From positions 1-10,047 of the forward strand of contig UQZL01000050.1 of assembly GCA_900545605.1 (NCBI GenBank): DNA of 10,047 bases. Direction: 5' to 3'. Below, one piece after another: positions 4,694-10,047 of this stretch. The DNA is from an uncultured Collinsella sp. (GTDB lineage: Bacteria > Actinomycetota > Coriobacteriia > Coriobacteriales > Coriobacteriaceae). The notes under the pieces were generated by a model that had not been told where the DNA came from, made no database searches, and saw only the letters and a list, made by a program, of their open reading frames with translations. Both the position numbers and the translations under genes were made by a program. Every line of letters begins with the position of its first letter. The first letter of the stretch is position 1.

Positions 4694-6577
4694 ATGGGTA
4701 CCCGCGAGCGACATATCGGCCATGCGGCCGCCCGATCCGCGCCGGTGGCGGATCCCAGGGGCGGCAGGCTCTTCGCCATGCCGCGATTCCTCGTTGGCAT
4801 AACGCACCTGGTGTACCGTCGCCGCGCCTTCGTCATTGCCGGCGTCATAACCGCACTGTTTCTTCTGCTTTTGGCGGTCTTGCCGGCGTCATTCGCTTCC
4901 GATCCCAAGCTCTCCAACACCGTGCCCATCTATAACGAGGTGTCCAAAGAAGTCGTGGACGGGCTTATCCATTCGAGCTCGATTCCGCTGCTCCTCGCTG
5001 CCGTCGCGTTCTCAATCTGGGGTGTGCTGGTCTATCTGCGCTGTCTGGATTACGTCTTGCGCCGGCGCCTCGTTGCCGTTGCCACCATCAGCGCCTTGTG
5101 GATGATCGAGGTCATCCTCAAGTACAAGTCGTTCACGCCGTTCTATGCCACCGTGCTGTGGTACCTGTACTACGTGCCCATGACGCTCATTCCGCTCCTC
5201 TACCAGCTGTGCGGCCTGCGCCTTGCAGGGTTGGAGCAACATCGTGCGGGTCGCCGCTACCGCACAGCCCTGTGGATCGCGGCCATCCTGCTCATTGGGT
5301 TTGTGCTTACCAACGATTTTCACCGGCAGGTATTCCACTTTGATCGCTCGAGTGAAACTTGGAGTAACGATTACACGTACGGCTGGGGCTATTTTGCCGT
5401 TCTGATATGGACGGCCTTTAACTTTGTCGCCTTTTTCATTTTGGTGGGTCGGTCATCGTCCTTCCGTATCCAACGTTTTTCGGGCACGGCGGCACTCGTG
5501 CTGCTGGGCGGCGCGTTCTTTGCCATTTCGTACGCCCTGCGCGTGCCTTGGGCATGGAAGCTCAACTTTTCGCTCGTCTATTGTGTGCTGTGCGTGGTGA
5601 CGCTCGAGATTTGCCTCGATTGCGGCGTCATTCCGTCGTACCACGGCATTGCCAACATTTTCGACACCCTGCCGCTCGATCTTAAAGTTATAACGCGCGA
5701 CCTGCAGGAAGTCTATGCCACGCCGGTATCAAAGCCGATTCCGGCGGGTGTGCGCGAAGAGCTGCGCGCTCAGGAGCCCGGGCATTCCCACGCCTTTACC
5801 GTGGCGTCCGATCCCGATGTGATGTACCGCGCCTTTCCACTGCTGGGCGGATCGGCATTGCTCGCCCAAGACGTATCGGAGCTCAACGAGCTCAATCGCG
5901 AGCTGGCGTACCGGCGCATGGAATTGCAGCGCCAAAACGAACTGCTTACGGCCGACTACGATCTTAAGACGCATCTTGCCGACCAGGAGGCCGAGGCCTT
6001 GCTGATCAAAGATGTTGACCAGGCGCTTGCCCGCGCGCTCGATGAGATGTATGGGCTGCTGAGTTCGCTGCCGCCGTTAACCGATGAGGCATCCTCGCAC
6101 GAGCGCTATCGCATGCTGCAATGTGCCAAGATGCTCGTCGCCTATTGCAAACGCAAGGGCTCGCTCACGTTGGCGCAACATGGGGAAAGCGGGTTTGACC
6201 GTGATCGCATCCAACTCATTGCCAACGAGCTGGCAAGTGACTTGCGCACCATCGATGTCGACTGCGCTTCGATCATCGCCATACAGCGTCCGATGCATGC
6301 CAGTACGGTAAGCGCGCTGTACGACTGCGTGTATGACTTTGCGTTTTTCGCCTACACCACCGATCATCCGGCACTCATGTACCATCTGAGCGAACACGAT
6401 TCGTGCAGCGTGGAGCTGCGTGCCACGCTCTTTTCCAACGACACGGAAGACTTGTCGCAGACGCCCGCCGCGCACGAGCTCGAGGTTGCGCTACAGGGGC
6501 GTAACGTGGCGTATCGTCTTGAGGGCGAGGCCGGTCAGCTGCGTATGATCGTGCTGATGCCGCGGGCGGGTGAGTGA
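4694..6577 (+). CDS. 7TM-type membrane sensor with PAS-like region and degenerate histidine kinase domain
   Basis: This 627-residue membrane protein has about eight hydrophobic segments, roughly at 45-67, 96-116, 125-142, 152-172, 191-206, 231-251, 265-283 and 292-308. The motif TNDFHRQVFHF (206-216) is reminiscent of the histidine kinase N-terminal 7TM domain. A PAS-like stretch (about 320-395, with LPLDLKVITRDLQEVYATP) and a coiled coil (396-437) follow. The C-terminal part (438-627) aligns loosely with the catalytic region of the next gene, with SND at 581-583 in the place of its G1 box. It lacks an HD phospho-acceptor motif, an N-box asparagine (ALYDCVYDFAFFAYTT, 541-556, is at that place) and the glycine-rich G2 loop. 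It is probably a sensory pseudokinase partner. The open frame extends back to 4607 through the GH1 terminator; ATG 4694 is preferred for its promoter position. ATG 4778 (599 residues) is the alternative. It overlaps the next gene. Confidence 0.75.
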   Translation: MGTRERHIGHAAARSAPVADPRGGRLFAMPRFLVGITHLVYRRRAFVIAGVITALFLLLLAVLPASFASDPKLSNTVPIYNEVSKEVVDGLIHSSSIPLLLAAVAFSIWGVLVYLRCLDYVLRRRLVAVATISALWMIEVILKYKSFTPFYATVLWYLYYVPMTLIPLLYQLCGLRLAGLEQHRAGRRYRTALWIAAILLIGFVLTNDFHRQVFHFDRSSETWSNDYTYGWGYFAVLIWTAFNFVAFFILVGRSSSFRIQRFSGTAALVLLGGAFFAISYALRVPWAWKLNFSLVYCVLCVVTLEICLDCGVIPSYHGIANIFDTLPLDLKVITRDLQEVYATPVSKPIPAGVREELRAQEPGHSHAFTVASDPDVMYRAFPLLGGSALLAQDVSELNELNRELAYRRMELQRQNELLTADYDLKTHLADQEAEALLIKDVDQALARALDEMYGLLSSLPPLTDEASSHERYRMLQCAKMLVAYCKRKGSLTLAQHGESGFDRDRIQLIANELASDLRTIDVDCASIIAIQRPMHASTVSALYDCVYDFAFFAYTTDHPALMYHLSEHDSCSVELRATLFSNDTEDLSQTPAAHELEVALQGRNVAYRLEGEAGQLRMIVLMPRAGE

Positions 6578-8073
6578 TGATGCCGATGCCGCTTATCCTT
6601 CCCCAGATCGTTGCGCTCGATGTGCTCTTTGCCTTGGTGGCGTGCTTGCAGACCATCCATGTTCCGCTGATCGCATCGCGTCGTTCGTCTTACAACCGCA
6701 AAGTGATTTGTGCCTACGAGGCGAGCCTTGTGCTGCACTTGATTATCTCGGCTGTCATCTTGTTCGCGTCGAGCGGGTCGTATCTGGTGGCGCCGCTCTA
6801 TGTCGTCGCCGAGGCGGCGGGTGCGCTGCTATGGCTCAACGCCGCGATTGTCGCCTATGGCGTGGTCCTTATGGTGCATTATCGCCGTCCCGTTATGATG
6901 GCTGAGCTGCTGCTTGTTGCCGCCGTGACGCCGCCGGTTGTTTGCGTCATGGGCTCGACATGGCCTGCAGTCCTTATCGCGGAGGGCGCGTTCTTCCTGT
7001 TCCGCTCCATCGCGGCGCTTTTGATGGACGTGCGCAACCGCCAGGAGGACATCACGGCGTTTTCGACAATCGAGACCATTAACGTGATCCCCGTCGGCAT
7101 TCTGTATCTGGATTCGAAAGGCCGCCCGTTGCTCATGAACCGCTGCATGCGCAAAAACCTGGTGGAACTTCATATGCCCACCGATCTAGGTGACATGAGC
7201 GACACATGGAACGACTTGCGCAAACTTAGCATGCAAATGCCCGAAAGCAGCCAGAACCGTGTGCGGATTAATCTGGACCGCTTTGGTGAGGCGCGGGCGG
7301 TGGTCGAGGTTTCTCCCGCCGAGATTCGCTTGTTTGTGCACGATGACGTTATGGTTTCGGGCCGCCTCTTTGAGCGCATTATCGGTCTGGATGTAACAGA
7401 GTATGCGCATGCTCATGATCGCCTAGCGCAAGCCAACCACCTGCTTGAGCTTGCGGGCCAAGAGCTCCAAGCCCAGATCGAAGAAGTCAAAAAAGTTGCT
7501 GACAATGCGGCCTATCTGCGTATGCGCGCTCGCGTGCACGATGTGATCGGGCAGCGCCTGTCCATCCTCCATCGTTATCTGGAGGAGGGGCGCCTGGATG
7601 ACGAGTCGCTCGAGCAGATCGACCCGCTGCTGCGCTCAATTGCCGCCGATTTGCGCAGTGGCGGTGCCAGCGAGCCTGCAGAGCAGCTGGGTGATATCGT
7701 CCATGCTTTTGGCCTGGTGAGTGTGCAGATCGATGTTGAGGGTGCGCTGCCTGAGGACGCGCGTGTCGCCGCCGCATTTTTGCAGATTATCCGTGAGGCC
7801 TCGACCAATGCCACCAAGCATGCACAGGCCCATCGGGTCCATGTGCGCCTGTGGCGGGAGACGTCGGAAGACGGCGCTGTTGCGCGGATGACCGTTTCTA
7901 ACGACGGCGCGCCTGCACCCGTATCGTATCGCGAGGGAACGGGTATCCCAGGTATGAGGCATGTCGCGCAAGATCTGGGCGGCTGCCTGGAAATCCATGC
8001 CGCCCCGCCCTTTACGCTTGCGGTGTCCATCCCGCTCAACGCCAGCGCCACAGCTCAAAGGAGAAGCTCATGA
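6574..8073 (+). CDS. membrane PAS sensor histidine kinase, HisKA_3 (NarL/DesK) type
   Basis: This protein of up to 499 residues has about five or six N-terminal membrane segments (10-150) and a PAS domain at about 165-275 (NVIPVGILYLDSKGRPLLMN). A coiled coil (276-315) leads to the dimerisation/phospho-acceptor helix, with H322-D323 in RVHDVIGQRLSIL, the HisKA_3 HDxxGQ pattern. The HATPase_c domain shows the N-box IREASTNATKHA (406-417, E408 and N412), the G1 box VSNDG (441-445) and the G2 box GTGIPGMRHV (455-464). It should autophosphorylate on H322 and pass phosphate to the downstream regulator. Three start codons are clustered: GTG 6574 (4-bp overlap with the upstream stop), ATG 6577 and ATG 6580. 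All imply translational coupling; ATG 6577 is equally likely. The G1 order N-D instead of D-N is a tolerated variant. The signal is unknown. Confidence 0.9.
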   Translation: MMMPMPLILPQIVALDVLFALVACLQTIHVPLIASRRSSYNRKVICAYEASLVLHLIISAVILFASSGSYLVAPLYVVAEAAGALLWLNAAIVAYGVVLMVHYRRPVMMAELLLVAAVTPPVVCVMGSTWPAVLIAEGAFFLFRSIAALLMDVRNRQEDITAFSTIETINVIPVGILYLDSKGRPLLMNRCMRKNLVELHMPTDLGDMSDTWNDLRKLSMQMPESSQNRVRINLDRFGEARAVVEVSPAEIRLFVHDDVMVSGRLFERIIGLDVTEYAHAHDRLAQANHLLELAGQELQAQIEEVKKVADNAAYLRMRARVHDVIGQRLSILHRYLEEGRLDDESLEQIDPLLRSIAADLRSGGASEPAEQLGDIVHAFGLVSVQIDVEGALPEDARVAAAFLQIIREASTNATKHAQAHRVHVRLWRETSEDGAVARMTVSNDGAPAPVSYREGTGIPGMRHVAQDLGGCLEIHAAPPFTLAVSIPLNASATAQRRSS

Positions 8074-8693
8074 TCCGCGTCCTTATAGTCGAAGACCAGG
8101 CCATCCTGCGCGAGAGCCTGGCGCGTTCCGTTGGCGACCAGCCCGATATGACCGTTGTTTCCGCCATTGCCGATGCTTCCGAGGCCTTGGGTGTCGCGCT
8201 CAAGGAGCGCCCGGACATGATACTGATGGACGTATGCACCGAGCATGATTCCAACGGCGTCGTGGCGGCGGCGCGCATTAAAGAACAACTGCCCGAGTGC
8301 CGCGTCATTATCATGACCGGCATGCCCGAGATCACCTTTGTCGATCAGGCCCGCGAGGCGGGCGTCGATAGCTTTGTGTACAAGAACGTCGGTATCGACG
8401 AGTTGTTCGCCGTGATGCGCTCCACGCTGGCGGGCTATTGCACGTTTCCCAAGCCACCCGAGAGTATTTTTTCGGGTACGGCGGCACTCGACGATGTTGA
8501 GCTATCGATTTTGCGCCTTGCCTGCGAGGGCAAGAGCCGTCGCGAGATCGCGGCCGAGCTGTTTATGAGTGAGGGCACCATCAAGCGTCGCATCTCGGAG
8601 ATCCTCAACAAGACCGGCTACGACAACATCATGCGCTTGGCCGTGCATGCGGTGACCGAGGGCAGCATCGTTCCCAATATGGAGCGCCCGTAG
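8070..8693 (+). CDS. NarL/LuxR-family response regulator
   Basis: This 207-residue cytoplasmic transcription factor has an N-terminal receiver domain (1-122). It carries the acidic pair E8-D9, phospho-acceptor D54 in ILMDV, the switch threonine T83 and the conserved lysine K105. A LuxR-type helix-turn-helix follows at about 140-200, with LSILRLACEGKSRREIAAELFMSEGTIKRR as the core. Here GTIKRRISEIL replaces the commoner GTVKNHVSNIL, which may shift DNA specificity. The start ATG overlaps the kinase stop as ATGA and is preceded by AAAGGAGAA (8057-8065) with GGAG 6 nt away, a strong ribosome binding site. It is the natural phosphorylation target of the kinase encoded just upstream. Target genes are unknown; autoregulation of the operon is possible but no binding site was recognised. 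Confidence 0.94.
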   Translation: MIRVLIVEDQAILRESLARSVGDQPDMTVVSAIADASEALGVALKERPDMILMDVCTEHDSNGVVAAARIKEQLPECRVIIMTGMPEITFVDQAREAGVDSFVYKNVGIDELFAVMRSTLAGYCTFPKPPESIFSGTAALDDVELSILRLACEGKSRREIAAELFMSEGTIKRRISEILNKTGYDNIMRLAVHAVTEGSIVPNMERP

Positions 8694-8729
8694 TCGGTGC
8701 GCCGCCCGTGTTCCGGCGCCGTAAAGATA

Positions 8730-8768
8730 GGCCGCCCGCCGTTTCGCATCTAAAAACGGCGGGCGGCC
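8730..8768 (+). terminator. perfect 15-bp hairpin after the response regulator gene
   Basis: GGCCGCCCGCCGTTT (8730-8744) and AAACGGCGGGCGGCC (8754-8768) are exact reverse complements with a 9-nt loop. It lies 36 bp after the stop. There is no T run, only TGCTTGT. It is best read as the operon's 3' end structure, perhaps a weak or Rho-assisted terminator. Confidence 0.55.
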
Positions 8769-8800
8769 TGCTTGTATGGGCAGTGCTGTCGGCATAAAGC

Positions 8801-8835
8801 GGCGGGGCCGCAGGATTATCTCCTGCGGCCCCGCC
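8801..8835 (-). terminator. perfect 15-bp hairpin after the lipoprotein gene
   Basis: GGCGGGGCCGCAGGA (8801-8815) and TCCTGCGGCCCCGCC (8821-8835) are exact reverse complements around TTATC. Read on the minus strand, it follows the lipoprotein stop by 50 bp and is followed by GCTTTATG, a short T run. It is probably the lipoprotein terminator; with 8730-8768 it insulates two convergent units. Confidence 0.6.
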
Positions 8836-8885
8836 TGGCATGTGCGCGGATGTGTCCGCCAATCCGCGGCTATCGGTGTCCGCCG

Positions 8886-9728
8886 TTACGCGATGGTTGC
8901 GCTGTAGGAGGCGACGTCCTCGTAGGAATCGGTCAGGTAGGCGTCGATGCCGATGGTCGTATTGACCAGGTCGTCAAGGCTGTCAAGCTCGCCGCTCGAG
9001 AACGTGAATTCCTCGGTGGCGCTGGTGCCGGGCATCAGGTTAGCCGAGAACCAGGGTTCCTTCATAGTGCCGTTGACGTTGGTCTTGCCGGAAGGAGCGT
9101 AGAAGGTCAGGTCCTTGTCGCTCTTGTTGGTGATGTTGACGACAAAGCCGATGTCGCCCCAGTCGTCCTTGAATTTCTCGGTGATGGTGATGGTGCACAG
9201 ATCGTCATCGGCGACGGTGACGGCGGGGGAGATTTCGACACTCTGGACGTCGTCGTCTTCGACGGCCTCATCGACCTCTTCTTCCTTCTCGGCCGCCTCG
9301 CGATCCTTCTTCACCGTGCCGGACAGATCCTTGTCGGACTTGGTGAAGATAAGCTTGTCGCCTTCCACCTCAAGGACGAGCTTGTCGTCCTTGAGCTTCA
9401 GGTCGTGCGACTCATCTTCGGCGGTGATCGTTACGGTGGTGGCGTCCTTGGCTTCCCATTTCAGGTCGGCGACCTCAAGGAACATATCGAGGACGCCTGT
9501 GCCGTCCTCGTCGAGGATCAGGACGCAGTTGAGGCCCCACTCCTTGAGCATATCCATGTACTCATCGGTGAGCTCTTCGCCATCCAAGGTTCCACCCGAG
9601 TACTGCCAGCTGCCGACGAAGTTGGCCTTGGGGTCCTTGCCGCCGCCGCTGCAGCCCGTCAGGGCAAAGGCGAGCGCCAGGACGCATGTCAGAAATGCGA
9701 GTACGGACTTTTTGAACGTTGTCTTCAT
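8886..9728 (-). CDS. secreted lipoprotein with lipocalin-like and DUF5067-like domains
   Basis: This 280-residue lipoprotein has a lysine-containing n-region, a hydrophobic core and the lipobox LTGC with lipidated C26, so it should be anchored on the outer face of the membrane. Residues about 37-130 (GSWQYSGGTLDG, then alternating short beta strands) resemble small lipocalin-like lipoprotein domains. A highly acidic, charged linker follows (about 138-162). Residues 164-280 form a second beta domain (VVNITNKSDKDLTFYAP) that resembles DUF5067-type, immunoglobulin-like folds. The start is set at the ATG at 9728 because AAGGAGG (9740-9734) lies 5 nt before it; an in-frame ATG at 9743 overlaps that ribosome binding site and is rejected. 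It is on the same strand as the zinc-ribbon gene, 80 bp after it. The function is unknown. The domain assignments are from pattern only. Confidence 0.85.
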   Translation of the reverse strand: MKTTFKKSVLAFLTCVLALAFALTGCSGGGKDPKANFVGSWQYSGGTLDGEELTDEYMDMLKEWGLNCVLILDEDGTGVLDMFLEVADLKWEAKDATTVTITAEDESHDLKLKDDKLVLEVEGDKLIFTKSDKDLSGTVKKDREAAEKEEEVDEAVEDDDVQSVEISPAVTVADDDLCTITITEKFKDDWGDIGFVVNITNKSDKDLTFYAPSGKTNVNGTMKEPWFSANLMPGTSATEEFTFSSGELDSLDDLVNTTIGIDAYLTDSYEDVASYSATIA

Positions 9729-9767
9729 GGTGTCCTCCTTCATCGAACGAAACCCATAGAAGCAAAT

Positions 9768-9789
9768 GCGGGGGTGGCGGATCCCCCGC
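9768..9789 (-). terminator. possible terminator of the zinc-ribbon gene
   Basis: GCGGGGG (9768-9774) pairs with CCCCCGC (9783-9789) over 7 bp with an 8-nt loop. On the minus strand it lies 19 bp after the stop and is followed by ATTTGCTTC. The weak T run suggests partial read-through into the lipoprotein gene, for which no separate promoter was seen. Confidence 0.4.
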
Positions 9790-9808
9790 CAATTACCAGA
9801 TAGAGGCG

Positions 9809-10047
9809 CTAGGGCCTGGGCGTTCCACAGTTGCTGCAGAACTTGCCGCCGTTTTCGCTACCGCAGTTGGGGCAGAACCACTTGGCCGGTGCCGGGGCGG
9901 GCGCGGGGCTGCCGCACTCGGAGCAGAACTTGCCGGTGTTGGTGGCGCCGCAGCTGCAGGTCCAACCACCGGCTGCGGGGGCAGATGCCGGCGCAGGCGC
10001 GGGCGCTGCCTGCTGGACGGGTGCCTGCTGGACAGGCATCGGCTGCG
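9809..10047 (-). CDS. C-terminal part of a protein with two zinc ribbons (partial)
   Basis: Seventy-eight codons are visible, and the frame remains open to the window edge, so the N-terminal part lies outside. The visible part begins with a low-complexity linker rich in Gln, Ala and Pro. Two zinc ribbons follow: CSCGATNTGKFCSECG and CPNCGSENGGKFCSNCG, separated by an Ala/Pro linker. The in-frame ATG at 10039 is unlikely to be the true start because the repetitive linker (QPMPVQQAPVQQ) appears to run across it. Tails of this kind are known on SPFH-domain/'virion core'-type and other membrane-associated proteins, which is a plausible but unproven identity here. The stop is TAG, followed by a weak hairpin, and the lipoprotein gene lies downstream on the same strand. 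Confidence 0.8.
   Translation of the reverse strand, partial: QPMPVQQAPVQQAAPAPAPASAPAAGGWTCSCGATNTGKFCSECGSPAPAPAPAKWFCPNCGSENGGKFCSNCGTPRP

Noticed and set aside
8772..9803. 343-codon plus-strand frame opposite the lipoprotein gene
   Set aside because: It is antisense to a gene with a clear lipobox and ribosome binding site. Its composition mirrors the acidic lipoprotein codons and it runs through a terminator hairpin.

Overview
The window looks like a chromosomal segment of a high-GC actinobacterium of the class Coriobacteriia, most likely Collinsella or a close relative. This is an inference from GC-rich codon use, the gene families present (luxS, a DUF4867-type protein, a 6-phospho-beta-glucosidase, a lone AAA ATPase, 7TM-type sensor kinases, a zinc-ribbon protein) and hairpin-rich intergenic DNA. 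No rRNA, tRNA, phage, CRISPR or transposase gene was seen.

Left part (1-1409, + strand): luxS (S-ribosylhomocysteine lyase, all zinc and catalytic residues present) ends in a strong intrinsic terminator. It is followed by a separately promoted DUF4867-type, cupin-like gene with an inverted repeat in its leader.

Middle-left (1410-3118): a minus-strand AAA/ArchATPase-like gene (1605-2711) converges on the DUF4867 gene. The 195 bp between them are almost entirely palindromic repeats: two inverted pairs built on GTCTCRATCTGTAACA, plus a CCACCACAAAGG hairpin. Upstream of the ATPase are an 18-bp direct repeat carrying a possible promoter, a textbook plus-strand terminator with no plus-strand gene close in front of it, and a 121-bp element bounded by perfect 21-bp inverted repeats. 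This stretch reads as a region into which small elements, and perhaps the ATPase itself, have inserted.

Middle (3119-4549): a GH1 6-phospho-beta-glucosidase with both catalytic glutamates and the phosphate-binding Ser/Lys/Tyr set. It stands alone here, with no PTS gene in view, and is closed by a 17-bp hairpin.

Right-middle (4694-8693, + strand): a three-gene signalling operon joined by 4-bp stop/start overlaps. The first protein is membrane-embedded, with a 7TM-type sensor, a PAS-like region, a coiled coil and what looks like a degenerate kinase domain. The second is a membrane PAS sensor histidine kinase with intact HisKA_3 and HATPase motifs. The third is a NarL/LuxR-type response regulator. 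The pairing of a pseudokinase-like sensor with an active kinase is the most interesting system in the window. The first gene may be translated from a nearly leaderless mRNA.

Right end (8694-10047): two perfect 15-bp hairpins separate the operon from convergent minus-strand genes: a two-domain lipoprotein and the C-terminal tail of a protein with two zinc ribbons, cut by the window edge.
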